A stretch of DNA of 34,214 nucleotides. It comes from Paraeggerthella sp964369725 (GTDB lineage Bacteria; Actinomycetota; Coriobacteriia; Coriobacteriales; Eggerthellaceae). Positions 7,839 to 15,874 of the stretch are shown piece after piece. The notes below the pieces were generated by a model. That model had not been told where the DNA came from. It worked only from the letters and a program-made list of their open reading frames with translations, and searched no databases. The position numbers were made by a program, and so were the translations under genes. Numbering within the stretch: the first letter of the stretch is position 1; each line of letters starts with the position of its first letter. The stretch spans positions 1 to 34,214 of the forward strand of contig CAYJGC010000015.1 of assembly GCA_964369725.1 (NCBI GenBank), read 5' to 3'.

Positions 7839-8834
7839 ATGGCCGTTACCATCTACCACGAACAGGACGCAAACCCTCAACTTATCCAGGATAAGAAAAT
7901 TGCAGTTATTGGCTACGGCAGCCAAGGACATGCACATGCACTTAATCTAAAAGATTCTGGCTGTGATGTGCGTGTGGGCTTGCGCGCTGAGTCAGCTTCT
8001 TGTAAAGAAGCATCAGATGCAGGTTTGCCTGTTATGAGTGTTGCTGAAGCTGCTGCAGAAGCAAACCTTATCATGATTCTTACTCCCGATGAGACGCAGG
8101 CTGCTATATATGCTGCTGAGGTTGCACCTCATTTGCAGACAGGCGATACTCTCGCGTTTGCGCATGGCTTTAACATTGTATATGGCTTTATCACGCCGCC
8201 TGCAGATGTAGACGTTATCATGTGTGCACCTAAAGGTCCTGGTCATATGGTTCGTCGTGTATTTACTGAAGGCGCTGGTGTTCCTTGCTTGATTGCAGTT
8301 CAACAAGATGCAAGCGGGCAAGCTAAAGAAGTAGCTTTATCGTATGCTTGGGGTGTTGGCGGAGCTCGTGCAGGCATTGTTGAGACCACCTTTAAAGACG
8401 AGACCGAGACCGACTTATTCGGCGAACAGGCTGTTTTGTGCGGCGGTATGACCGAGTTGGTAAATGCTGGTTTTGAGACGCTTGTTGAGGCTGGTTATCC
8501 ACCTGAGATGGCATACTTTGAGTGCTTGCACGAGATGAAGCTTATCGTTGATCTTATGTATGAAGGCGGTATGTCAAAGATGCGCTACTCTGTATCAAAT
8601 ACGGCAGAATATGGCGACTATTATGCTGGCAAGCAGGTTATTACTGCTGAATCAAAAGCTGCAATGAAAAATGTTTTGACTGCTATTCAGGACGGAACAT
8701 TTGCTCGCGAGTATATGGAAGATGCTAAAACCAACATGTCATGGCTTAAAGAGCAGCGCACTAGCCATGCAGAGGCTCAGATTGAAGTCGTAGGTAAAGA
8801 GCTTCGTTCAATGTTCAACTTCTCACAGCGTTAA
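7839..8834 (+). CDS. ilvC: Ketol-acid reductoisomerase, class I
   Basis: Isomerises and reduces acetohydroxy acids to 2,3-dihydroxy acids, the second pathway step, using NAD(P)H and Mg2+. The 331-residue length is typical of class I. The Rossmann motif GYGSQGHAHALNLKDSG is followed by the cofactor loop GLRAESAS, whose Arg and Ser residues usually bind the NADPH phosphate; the Glu in the loop leaves cofactor preference open. The C-terminal domain carries the metal-binding DLFGEQAVLCGG and the E-rich helix of ECLHEMKLIVDLMYEGG. GAAAGGAAG precedes ATG. It ends the operon, with a 12-bp-stem terminator about 60 bases downstream. Confidence 0.97.
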   Translation: MAVTIYHEQDANPQLIQDKKIAVIGYGSQGHAHALNLKDSGCDVRVGLRAESASCKEASDAGLPVMSVAEAAAEANLIMILTPDETQAAIYAAEVAPHLQTGDTLAFAHGFNIVYGFITPPADVDVIMCAPKGPGHMVRRVFTEGAGVPCLIAVQQDASGQAKEVALSYAWGVGGARAGIVETTFKDETETDLFGEQAVLCGGMTELVNAGFETLVEAGYPPEMAYFECLHEMKLIVDLMYEGGMSKMRYSVSNTAEYGDYYAGKQVITAESKAAMKNVLTAIQDGTFAREYMEDAKTNMSWLKEQRTSHAEAQIEVVGKELRSMFNFSQR

Positions 8835-8896
8835 ACAAGAGCAAGGCAAAAGCTTGCAGGACGCGATTTGCGTTCCATGAGCCAAGAGATAATAGT

Positions 8897-8927
8897 AGGG
8901 GCGGCAAAGATATTTTGCCGCCCCTTT
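8897..8927 (+). terminator. Terminator of the ilv operon
   Basis: AGGGGCGGCAAA (8897-8908) pairs perfectly with TTTGCCGCCCCT (8914-8925) around a GATAT loop, and TTT follows within the stem end and tail. It closes ilvDBNC. Confidence 0.88.
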
Positions 8928-8960
8928 AGTGTATTTTCATTCTTGTTTAAGGTAGGAAAG

Positions 8961-8990
8961 TATAAAAAATGCTCCCCAATAAGGGGAGCA
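8961..8990 (-). terminator. Terminator for the minus-strand membrane-protein gene
   Basis: TGCTCCCC (8970-8977) pairs with GGGGAGCA (8983-8990). Read on the minus strand the stem is followed by TTTTTTATA, a good U tract. It lies 30 bases past the stop of the 9020-9451 gene, convergent with the ilv terminator. Confidence 0.82.
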
Positions 8991-9019
8991 GGAAGCTTTG
9001 TAATCGCGCAGCACGAAAG

Positions 9020-9451
9020 CTATGAGAGATTATTTTGTTGCTTAATCTGGTAAGCAGATACAAGACAAAGCACGGGCATGATGAGACCGATAACGTATGA
9101 GTAGATATCGCCGCCGGTGCTTATTGCGCTGATGAGGCCAATGACGCCGAGTACAACGCCAATGATTGCAAGAACAAAAAACACGCCAATTTTTGCAGGA
9201 TCTTTTGCACCACGAAGACCAAAAATGCCAATAATAATATTGAAGATACCTTGAAAAACTACAATTATACCGAGGATTCCAACGATAGCCCCTCCAGCAA
9301 TAGCCATATCTTCGCTTGCGTCAGAAACTGCCACGGTAGCACCTCCGGCAAATACGGCCAAAAGACCGAGAATAGCGGCAATAGCTCCCGTTACAATCAT
9401 AATAATTGAAATAACTTTAAGAACTGTTTGCCATACACTTTTTTGTTGCAT
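9020..9451 (-). CDS. Small four-helix membrane protein, unknown function
   Basis: The 143-residue hydrophobic protein has four predicted membrane segments (about 8-38, 50-76, 86-108 and 116-136), a short positively charged N-terminus and an acidic SDASED stretch between helices 1 and 2. I do not recognise a named family. The pattern resembles uncharacterised small integral membrane proteins common in Gram-positive bacteria. The minus-strand GAGGAGAAATT places a ribosome site before ATG 9451, and a TATAAT on the minus strand (9496-9501) may be its -10. It is a single-gene unit with its own terminator. Confidence 0.8.
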   Translation of the reverse strand: MQQKSVWQTVLKVISIIMIVTGAIAAILGLLAVFAGGATVAVSDASEDMAIAGGAIVGILGIIVVFQGIFNIIIGIFGLRGAKDPAKIGVFFVLAIIGVVLGVIGLISAISTGGDIYSYVIGLIMPVLCLVSAYQIKQQNNLS

Positions 9452-9764
9452 AATTTCTCCTCTTGTTTTGTTAGGAAGGGTACGTTAGTGTTTTTATTAT
9501 AGTGGATATATCTACTTTTTATGAGGTAATTTTAAATATTGCTCTACGAGCTTTCCCTGAGAGCTCGCCTAACATCAATCAAGAACTGGTTATAGAGGCT
9601 CTATCTTTTTTATCTTGCTCCTAGACTAAACTCCACGATACCCTTTTGCTTTGCTATTATAGTTTGGTTATGGTTTTAGACATGAAATTGCTCAAGCAGG
9701 AGCGTTAGCTGCGGAAGAGGGGCAATCATCAGTTTGTTGCAGTATTAAAAGAAAAGAGCTCTCT
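9452..9764. other. Divergent intergenic region before gatC
   Basis: Contains the minus-strand TATAAT at 9496-9501 for the membrane-protein gene, a small hairpin CGAGCT/AGCTCG (9547-9552 with 9562-9567), and an extended -10 sequence TGCTATTAT (9652-9660) that could start transcription of gatCAB near 9667. No good -35 box is visible for either promoter. A 12-codon frame beginning at ATG 9669 has no ribosome site and I do not call it. Confidence 0.5.
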
Positions 9765-10076
9765 ATGACCCAGCATTTAACCGAACGCGCCGTTCGTGAC
9801 ATTGCGGAATATGCGCGCATTGGGCTCACCAATAGCGAAGTTTCCCAGATGACCGTGGATCTCAATGCTATTGTTGATAGCCTTAAGCCTATTACGGAAT
9901 ACAATCTTGAAGGAGTAGAACCCACCTTCCATCCTATAGGTGGTCTTTCAAACGTGATGCGCGAAGACAATCAAGCTTCTAGCTTCTCGCAAGAAGTTGC
10001 TTTGCAAAATGCTCCCAAAGACAGTGAAGGCAGTTTCCTTATCCCTTCAATTTTGAGCGAAGGAGGGGATCGCTAA
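9765..10076 (+). CDS. gatC: Asp/Glu-tRNA amidotransferase subunit C
   Basis: Small stabilising subunit that bridges GatA and GatB in the enzyme making Gln-tRNA and/or Asn-tRNA from misacylated Glu/Asp-tRNA. The 103 residues match the family: N-terminal helix TERAVRDIAEYARIGLTNSE, the VDSLKPITEYNLEGVEPT core and the conserved N-V-x-R-E-D motif (NVMRED). The ribosome site is weak (AAAAGAG). Its stop overlaps the gatA ATG by one base (TAATG), so translation is coupled. Confidence 0.94.
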   Translation: MTQHLTERAVRDIAEYARIGLTNSEVSQMTVDLNAIVDSLKPITEYNLEGVEPTFHPIGGLSNVMREDNQASSFSQEVALQNAPKDSEGSFLIPSILSEGGDR

Positions 10077-11686
10077 TGACAGCGAGTGCATTTTCTTGTA
10101 TGGGAATACGCGATATTCAGCAAGGTTTAACAGGCGGAGAGTTTTCTGCACGTGAAGTAGCACAATCCTCAATTGAGAGAATTCGGGCTTTTGATGGCGC
10201 AACCCATGCGTTTCTTGAAACTACCGAGCTTCTTGCACTTGAGCAAGCGGCTCGCATAGACGCTGCTTTGACGGCGGGGACTTTTTCAGATATGGGTCCT
10301 TTGGCTGGTGTTCCGGTAGCTTTTAAGGACAACATGAATTTAGTAGGAACACATACCACGTGTTCTTCGCGTATGTTGTCAAATTACGTTTCGCCCTACA
10401 CGGCAACTTGCGTAAGTCGCTCTCTTGATGCGGGTTGTATTCCGTTAGGGAAACTCAACATGGATGAGTTTGCGTTTGGTTCTTCAACGGAAACCAGTGC
10501 GTTTGGCGCAACGAAAAACCCTTGGGACTTAACGCGTGTACCTGGCGGTTCTTCTGGTGGTAGTGCGGCGGCGGTAGCTGCGGGACTTGCAACTATGACG
10601 CTTGGCAGTGATACGGGTGGATCTATCCGCCAACCAGGAAGCTTTTGCGGCATTGTTGCTGTAAAGCCAACATATGGTGTTGTTTCTCGCTATGGTGTGG
10701 TTGCTTTCGGCAGTTCGCTTGACCAGGTTGGACCGTTTACGCGTAGTGTGGAAGATGCGGCACTTGCTCTTAATGCTATTGCAGGCCGCGATGTTCTTGA
10801 TTGCACGAGCCAAGATATCAAGACAGACTTCACCGCAAATCTTGCTGAAGGTGTTCGCGGTATGAAAATAGGCATTGTGCCTGCATTTATGAATGCTCAA
10901 GGTTTGACAGCTGAGGTAAAAGCGAAGGTTGAGCAAGCAGCACAGCACCTTCAGGAGCTTGGTGCAGAACTGGTCGAAGTAGACCTGCCTAATGCCCAGG
11001 CAGCTATGAGTGCTTATTATGTTTTGGGGCCTTGTGAAGCGTTTAGTAACTTAGCTCGCTTTGACTCGGTTCGCTATGGTTATTGTGATACCGGTCATAA
11101 AGACTTAGGTGGGCAGTACGAGGCAAGCCGCGCAAAGGGTTTTGGTCCTGAGTCGAGACGTCGCATTATGTTGGGAAGTTATTTGCTTTCCGCTGGAGTG
11201 TATGAAAAATACTATTATCCCGCGCAGCAGGTTCGTACGCTTATTACTCAAGATTACGCTTCTGCGTATGAGAAAGTAGATTGCATTTTGACGCCAGTAG
11301 CACCACGTGCTGCATTTGCTTTTGGCGAAATTTCAGACCCCACAGAAATGTATTTGTCTGATATGTTTACGATATCAATTAATATCGCAGGTAATGGCGG
11401 TATGAGTATGCCGCTCGGTTTAGGTCAAGACTCTGGCTTGCCGGTGGGTGTGCAGCTTATCTCGCCAGCATTTAAAGATGAGAACATGCTGCGTGTTGCT
11501 GCTGCGCTTGAAACGGTTTACGGAAAAGCTCCCGTGGCTCCTGCTTTCGCAGGAAACGAAAAGCTTGCATCCGCCACGTCAATCCCCGATGCGGCTGGGG
11601 CAGTCCCTGGTGAGGAGCTGTCCGGCTTGGTTCAGATTGATGAATGTGCAGGGGCCTTCACACAGGCAGAAAGTGCAGGTGAATAG
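10076..11686 (+). CDS. gatA: Asp/Glu-tRNA amidotransferase subunit A
   Basis: Glutaminase subunit that releases ammonia from glutamine and channels it to GatB. It belongs to the amidase-signature family: Lys84 (VAFKDN), cis-Ser159 in PGGSSGGS and nucleophile Ser183 in GSDTGGS correspond to the known Lys-Ser-Ser triad of GatA. At 536 residues it is about 45-50 longer than usual. The extra sequence is a C-terminal Ala/Glu-rich tail (after about 490) with no recognisable domain. An ATG with AAGGAGGGG inside the gatC end supports the start. gatB follows three bases after the stop. Confidence 0.96.
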   Translation: MTASAFSCMGIRDIQQGLTGGEFSAREVAQSSIERIRAFDGATHAFLETTELLALEQAARIDAALTAGTFSDMGPLAGVPVAFKDNMNLVGTHTTCSSRMLSNYVSPYTATCVSRSLDAGCIPLGKLNMDEFAFGSSTETSAFGATKNPWDLTRVPGGSSGGSAAAVAAGLATMTLGSDTGGSIRQPGSFCGIVAVKPTYGVVSRYGVVAFGSSLDQVGPFTRSVEDAALALNAIAGRDVLDCTSQDIKTDFTANLAEGVRGMKIGIVPAFMNAQGLTAEVKAKVEQAAQHLQELGAELVEVDLPNAQAAMSAYYVLGPCEAFSNLARFDSVRYGYCDTGHKDLGGQYEASRAKGFGPESRRRIMLGSYLLSAGVYEKYYYPAQQVRTLITQDYASAYEKVDCILTPVAPRAAFAFGEISDPTEMYLSDMFTISINIAGNGGMSMPLGLGQDSGLPVGVQLISPAFKDENMLRVAAALETVYGKAPVAPAFAGNEKLASATSIPDAAGAVPGEELSGLVQIDECAGAFTQAESAGE

Positions 11687-11688
11687 CC

Positions 11689-13266
11689 ATGCGTAAACTA
11701 GAAGAAGTTTTGCAAGACTGGGAAGCAGTTATCGGTCTTGAAATACATGCAGAACTGACCACGCTTGATACAAAGATGTTTTGTGGATGTAAGTTAGAAT
11801 TTGGTGCACAGCCCAATACGCACACCTGTCCCGTATGTTTAGGTTTGCCAGGTGCTCTACCAGTGCCTAATCGAGCTGCCATTGAGTCTATTGTTTTGGC
11901 AGGCCTTGCAACAGGCTGTGACATAGAAAAGCACTCCATGTTTTACCGCAAGACCTATATGTATCCTGATATGTCAAAGAACTTTCAAACTACTCAAGGA
12001 CCGGTGGCGTTTTGCATGCGTGGACACCTTGATTTGGATGTTGATGGTGCGGCAGCAAAAGAACGCATCGACCTCGATGGTCTTGAAGTGGGGCAGCGTC
12101 ATGGGAACGTGACGCGCACTGCTGAAGGGTACATTGCTCATGTGGGAATCACGCGTATTCACATGGAAGAAGATGCGGGCAAGATGGTACATGTTGGTGG
12201 TGGAGAAGGTCGTATTGCGGGTGCCACGCATTCACTTGTTGACTATAACCGTGCAGGTACCCCATTGACCGAGCTGGTAACCGAACCCGATTTACGTACG
12301 CCTGAAGAAGCGCGTTTGTTTATGCAAAAGCTCCGTCAAATTTATCTCGCCATTGGCATTTCTGACTGCTCCATGGAAGAAGGCTCTATGCGTTGTGATG
12401 GTAACGTGAGTTTGCGTCGCCGCGGCGAGGAGAAGTTTGGTGTTAAGACCGAGCTCAAAAACATGAACAGCTTTAAGAATCTGCATGACGGTTTGGCGTA
12501 TGAGATTTGTCGTCAGGCAGAAGTACTTGAAGAGGGTGGCCAGATTTATCAAGAAACGCGCCATTGGGATCCTTCAAAGAAGCGCACCATTGTTATGCGC
12601 GTAAAGGAAACAGCAGACGATTATCGTCTTTTCCCTGATCCAGACCTTGCTCCCTATAACCTCTCAGATGACTTTATTGATTGCGTGCGCGCAAAGCTCC
12701 CCGAGTTACCTGCCCAAAAGGCGGCACGTTTTGGTGAAACCTTCGGATTGTCTGCTTATGATGCGCGTCATTTGGTTGAACATCGAGCAACAGCAAACTT
12801 CTTTGAATCGTGCATGGAAACTGCGGCAGATGATGCTGCTGTGTTGGCAAAGCCGGTCGCAAATTTGGTTATCAATGATGTAACAGCTTATCTTAACGCT
12901 AACGACGGTATTAATTTGAGCGAAACACCCTTCACGCCTGCGCGTGCTTTAGAGCTTGTACGCTTACAGGCAGATGACACGATTTCCTCAAAGCAGGCAA
13001 AGGAAGTTTTTGCTGCAATGTTTGATGAAGACAAAGACCCGCTTGCCATCGTCGAAGAGCGCGGTATGAAGCAGGTTTCAGATACAGGTGCTATTGAAGC
13101 CGTGGTTGATGCGGTGCTTGCGGCAAACTCTGCGAAAGTTGAGCAGTATCGCAGTGGTAAAACGGGCTTGATTGGCTTTTTTGTCGGTCAGTGCATGAAA
13201 GAGATGTGCGGGCAGGGTAACCCTAAGGTAATCAACGAGCTTTTGGCACAGCGTCTTGATGCGTAG
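11689..13266 (+). CDS. gatB: Asp/Glu-tRNA amidotransferase subunit B
   Basis: tRNA-binding kinase/transamidase subunit that phosphorylates the misacylated Glu or Asp and replaces it with the amide using ammonia from GatA. The 525 residues show the N-terminal EAVIGLEIHAEL motif, four zinc cysteines (32, 34, 47 and 50, CGCKLEF and CPVC), the DYNRAGTPLTELVTEPD core, and the C-terminal YqeY-like tail domain (about 370-520). It starts two bases after the gatA stop. The cell therefore probably lacks GlnRS and/or AsnRS, an inference from the family since neither gene is in the window. Confidence 0.97.
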   Translation: MRKLEEVLQDWEAVIGLEIHAELTTLDTKMFCGCKLEFGAQPNTHTCPVCLGLPGALPVPNRAAIESIVLAGLATGCDIEKHSMFYRKTYMYPDMSKNFQTTQGPVAFCMRGHLDLDVDGAAAKERIDLDGLEVGQRHGNVTRTAEGYIAHVGITRIHMEEDAGKMVHVGGGEGRIAGATHSLVDYNRAGTPLTELVTEPDLRTPEEARLFMQKLRQIYLAIGISDCSMEEGSMRCDGNVSLRRRGEEKFGVKTELKNMNSFKNLHDGLAYEICRQAEVLEEGGQIYQETRHWDPSKKRTIVMRVKETADDYRLFPDPDLAPYNLSDDFIDCVRAKLPELPAQKAARFGETFGLSAYDARHLVEHRATANFFESCMETAADDAAVLAKPVANLVINDVTAYLNANDGINLSETPFTPARALELVRLQADDTISSKQAKEVFAAMFDEDKDPLAIVEERGMKQVSDTGAIEAVVDAVLAANSAKVEQYRSGKTGLIGFFVGQCMKEMCGQGNPKVINELLAQRLDA

Positions 13267-13287
13267 AGAGAAGAAAAGAGGAAACAT

Positions 13288-13560
13288 ATGGCAGATAATA
13301 ATCGTCGCGTAGGAGATTGGCAGCATAAAGATTTGCGCAAAGATGCAAATACTATTGTGGGCGAAGAAGATCAGCCTAAGCTCTGGTTTCAGCGGACGTT
13401 TTGGATAATTTTCTTTCTTATTGTATTTTGGCCTGCTGGTATCGTATTTACTTGGCGTAGTGGTTGGCCTGTGGTGGCTAAGGTTGTAGCAACCTTGTTG
13501 CTTATAGCGGTTATCTACCTTGCTTATTCAATGTCGCAAGCAGTTCAGGGTTTGTCGTAA
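13288..13560 (+). CDS. Small two-helix membrane protein, unknown function
   Basis: A 90-residue protein with a hydrophilic, charged N-terminus (1-32), then two membrane segments (about 34-56 and 63-85). I do not recognise a domain. GAGGAAAC lies six bases before the ATG. It starts 21 bases after gatB and precedes the shared terminator, so it is probably the last gene of the gatCAB transcript. Confidence 0.8.
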   Translation: MADNNRRVGDWQHKDLRKDANTIVGEEDQPKLWFQRTFWIIFFLIVFWPAGIVFTWRSGWPVVAKVVATLLLIAVIYLAYSMSQAVQGLS

Positions 13561-13594
13561 GGGTTTAGGTTAGAAAATTTCTTAGCAATGCAAG

Positions 13595-13632
13595 AAAATG
13601 TGCCTGTTAGAGTTACTTAACAGGCACATTTT
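13595..13632. terminator. Bidirectional terminator between convergent operons
   Basis: A perfect 15-bp stem, AAAATGTGCCTGTTA (13595-13609) with its complement at 13618-13632, around an 8-nt loop. The A4/T4 ends supply a U tract in both directions, so it can end gatCAB (plus) and the ABC transporter operon (minus). Confidence 0.88.
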
Positions 13633-13659
13633 ACATTATGGCAATAGCGAATTTAGTAT

Positions 13660-14373
13660 TTACTTCAGTTCAATCCTCTTTACCATCAGCCAACTGAGGG
13701 CAAAAAGCGCGATAAAAGCAATAACGCTGAAGAGCAGTGAACTAAGTGGATCTCTAAAAAAGATCATCATCTCTTCAATTATCACAAAAAAGGCAATCCA
13801 GTCACCATCGAATACAAGAGTAAAAAGGCCTGGTAATATAGTTGTTATGGTAATACCCAGCCCTATATAAATGAGTGCTTTTTGCAATTTGGTAGTTACG
13901 CCATTCATTCCCGCAAAAAACATTCCTATACCACTCCAAAAAAGTGCGAGTGAAAAGGCTAAAATATAGTAACCTAAATAACCAAGGACACCATCAGAGG
14001 CAAATTGAAAGACCCCAGAAGTGAGTATTCTGCCCGGCAAAACAAGGTCTAACAAAATCTGCAAGATGATTGCTGTTAAAGATACCAGGGCACTGAAGGT
14101 TATTGCAACTAAAGCCTTTGAGCAATGAAACGTTTTGCGTGAAACGCCATTTTGTGCAGCAAAGCTGCCAAACCCGCCTGCTGCCAAAAGTGCAGTAAAT
14201 ACAAATAGTGAGCTGGAGGCGTCCATTCCTAGAGCGCCGCTACCGCCTTCAGGTGCGCTTATAACAATGCTTGAACCAATCATTGTTATAAGCAGAAGAA
14301 TAGCTGCTAAATAGATTGCAAGTGGAAAAAACCAATCTCTTACGAGTTGTTTATAGGTTGCGAATAGTTTCAT
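13660..14373 (-). CDS. ABC transporter permease (ABC-2-like), six membrane segments
   Basis: Membrane partner of the ATPase encoded just upstream. The roughly 237 residues have about six hydrophobic segments and no recognised substrate motif. I place the start at ATG 14373 (MKLFATYK) because AGGAGG lies six bases upstream; the in-frame ATG 14388 falls inside that ribosome site. The coding region overlaps the ATPase gene end by 23 bases, so the pair is translationally coupled. The context (GntR regulator of the YtrA type, ATPase, permease) resembles stress- or peptide-responsive exporters of Gram-positive bacteria. The substrate is unknown. Confidence 0.82.
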   Translation of the reverse strand: MKLFATYKQLVRDWFFPLAIYLAAILLLITMIGSSIVISAPEGGSGALGMDASSSLFVFTALLAAGGFGSFAAQNGVSRKTFHCSKALVAITFSALVSLTAIILQILLDLVLPGRILTSGVFQFASDGVLGYLGYYILAFSLALFWSGIGMFFAGMNGVTTKLQKALIYIGLGITITTILPGLFTLVFDGDWIAFFVIIEEMMIFFRDPLSSLLFSVIAFIALFALSWLMVKRIELK

Positions 14374-15247
14374 AATAGGCCTCCTCATTGGTTTGGGTTA
14401 GAGAAATAAAAAGTTGCTGCAAATCTGGGTGAGCAAAGGTTAATTTATCCGTATCTCCATGAGGCATTGTTCCTTTGATGCAGCAATTTGAAAGGGCGCC
14501 AAGGGCAGTCTCGCTAACAACATGTCTCCCTTGGGCGTGTCGGGCAACTTCTTCCTTGCTGCCAACAACTGTGTAATAGCGCTGCAAGAGCTCATCTTTG
14601 TCACAGTGCTCTAGCAACGTGCCCTTATGAATGATTGCCACACTTTCAATCATGTTGGCAACTTCTTCAATAATGTGTGTTGAGATTACGATAGTGCACT
14701 CTGTTTTCATCTGTCGTTCAAGCATTACTTTGTAAACATATTCTCGATGTGTTGCATCGAGACCCAAAACAGGTTCATCAAAAAAGAGATAGGGAAGATT
14801 AGAGCTAATGGTGAGAATGAACTTCAAGATTGACTTATATCCCGTAGATAGGCCAGAAGGTTTTTTGTTCACGTCAAGCTTAAAGAGGCTCGCAAGGGCA
14901 TAGGCATACTCGCTATCAAATGAAGGATTGTAGACACGACTCCAGTGAAAGATGCTCTTAACCTTGTACGAGGGAAGGGAAGTGGATTCGCTCATGCTGT
15001 ATATCTTGCCAAGCGCTTGCTCGTTCTCTACATTTTCTTCGCCATCCACCAATATGCTTCCACTATTGAGAAAAATGCGTGCATCAATAGCTTTGATGAG
15101 AGTTGATTTTCCGGCACCGTTTCTTCCGAGTAGGCCATAGATCTTATTTGGCTTAAGCGTAAGAGATACGTTGTCGAGTGCCCGTACGCCACCATAGGTT
15201 TTGGCTGCGTGCTTAATCGAAATTTCTCGTATAGTTTTCTTATTCAT
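14351..15247 (-). CDS. ABC transporter ATP-binding protein
   Basis: About 298 residues from ATG 15247 (MNKKTI), preceded by GAAGGAAAG. Motifs are Walker A GRNGAGKST, Walker B LPYLFFDEP with the following D-loop LGLD, and H-loop ISTH. The signature motif is degenerate, LSTGYKS in place of LSGGQ. The C-terminal 80 residues form an extra domain. The start overlaps the regulator's stop by eight bases, and the gene overlaps the permease downstream. A role in efflux or in resistance to membrane-active compounds is an inference from the YtrA-type operon layout. Confidence 0.9.
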   Translation of the reverse strand: MNKKTIREISIKHAAKTYGGVRALDNVSLTLKPNKIYGLLGRNGAGKSTLIKAIDARIFLNSGSILVDGEENVENEQALGKIYSMSESTSLPSYKVKSIFHWSRVYNPSFDSEYAYALASLFKLDVNKKPSGLSTGYKSILKFILTISSNLPYLFFDEPVLGLDATHREYVYKVMLERQMKTECTIVISTHIIEEVANMIESVAIIHKGTLLEHCDKDELLQRYYTVVGSKEEVARHAQGRHVVSETALGALSNCCIKGTMPHGDTDKLTFAHPDLQQLFISLTQTNEEAYYETIRNL

Positions 15248-15611
15248 AGTGCTTTCCTTCAACAATCATGCGGGCAATATCTTGCTCAGAAAGTCCTAAG
15301 CGTCTTCCTTCTTCAAGAAGTTTGACAATGTAGCTGGCATAAAAATTGCTGCGCCGTTCTTCAAGAAGCTTCTCTTTTGCACCATCTTCTACAAACATTC
15401 CCAAACCTCTTTTCTTGTAAACAATTTGCTTATCAACAAGAATGTTGATTCCCTTCAGTGCAGTTGCGGGGTTGATCTTGAGAGCAACTGACAAGTCTGC
15501 CACTGAAGGAATTTGCTCTCCTTCCAAAAATGCTTCCGAAATAATTGCATTGGCAATTTCGTCCGCTACTTGTTGAAAGAGGGGAGCTTCGCTATCAAAA
15601 TTAATCTTCAC
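15240..15611 (-). CDS. GntR-family regulator, YtrA-like
   Basis: The 123-residue protein has an N-terminal winged helix-turn-helix (PLFQQVADEIANAI, then IPSVADLSVALKINPATALKGI and the wing KKRGLGMFV) and only a short helical tail (about 75-123). This is the YtrA subfamily layout, in which the small C-terminal part serves dimerisation. AAGGAGG precedes ATG 15611. It leads the regulator-ATPase-permease operon, and a perfect palindrome at 15632-15657 just upstream is the obvious operator, so autorepression is likely. Confidence 0.92.
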   Translation of the reverse strand: MKINFDSEAPLFQQVADEIANAIISEAFLEGEQIPSVADLSVALKINPATALKGINILVDKQIVYKKRGLGMFVEDGAKEKLLEERRSNFYASYIVKLLEEGRRLGLSEQDIARMIVEGKHYE

Positions 15612-15631
15612 ATTGCGCCTCCTTAGTCTTT

Positions 15632-15657
15632 TGGTATGTTACTCTACTAACATACCA
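15632..15657. promoter_or_regulatory. Palindromic operator for the YtrA-like regulator
   Basis: TGGTATGTTA (15632-15641), a 6-nt spacer CTCTAC, and the exact inverted copy TAACATACCA (15648-15657). It lies between the regulator's ribosome site and the minus-strand -10 box, covering the expected transcription start. That is the layout of a repressor site. Confidence 0.82.
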
Positions 15658-15659
15658 TG

Positions 15660-15687
15660 ATGCTAGCTTAGCATGGCTTTCAGACAA
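15660..15687 (-). promoter_or_regulatory. Candidate promoter of the GntR-ABC operon
   Basis: On the minus strand TTGTCT (15682-15687), a 16-nt spacer and TAGCAT (15660-15665) match four of six positions in each box. The predicted start falls in the operator palindrome. Confidence 0.45.
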
Positions 15688-15710
15688 CTGCAAGAAATTT
15701 TTATTTTTTC

Positions 15711-15739
15711 TTGACGTAGTAGATACCGAGGTTTAATAT
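15711..15739 (+). promoter_or_regulatory. Strong sigma-70-type promoter, arsenic operon side
   Basis: TTGACG (15711-15716), a 17-nt spacer and TAATAT (15734-15739). The predicted start is near 15746. A small hairpin with a U tract (15769-15790) follows about 25 nt later, before acr3. Confidence 0.65.
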
Positions 15740-15768
15740 ATAAAAAAGTTTTTATGAGAGATATCTTT

Positions 15769-15790
15769 AAGCCGTTTTGTCCGGCTTTTT
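15769..15790 (+). terminator. Small terminator-like hairpin in the acr3 leader
   Basis: AAGCCG (15769-15774) pairs with CGGCTT (15782-15787) around TTTTGTC, giving five T in a row at 15786-15790. It lies between a strong promoter and acr3 and could act as an attenuator. The stem is only six base pairs. Confidence 0.5.
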
Positions 15791-15796
15791 GTTTGC

Positions 15797-15824
15797 TTGA
15801 CTCATAAAAAAAATTCAATATGAA
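15797..15824 (+). promoter_or_regulatory. Second candidate promoter, directly before acr3
   Basis: TTGACT (15797-15802), a 16-nt spacer and TATGAA (15819-15824). The -10 overlaps a short imperfect palindrome TTCA-ATA-TGAA (15814-15824), a possible repressor site. Confidence 0.5.
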
Positions 15825-15874
15825 AATAAGGTAGTTTGTTTTATAAAGTTCATGGGTAGAGAGGGTGTTTGACG

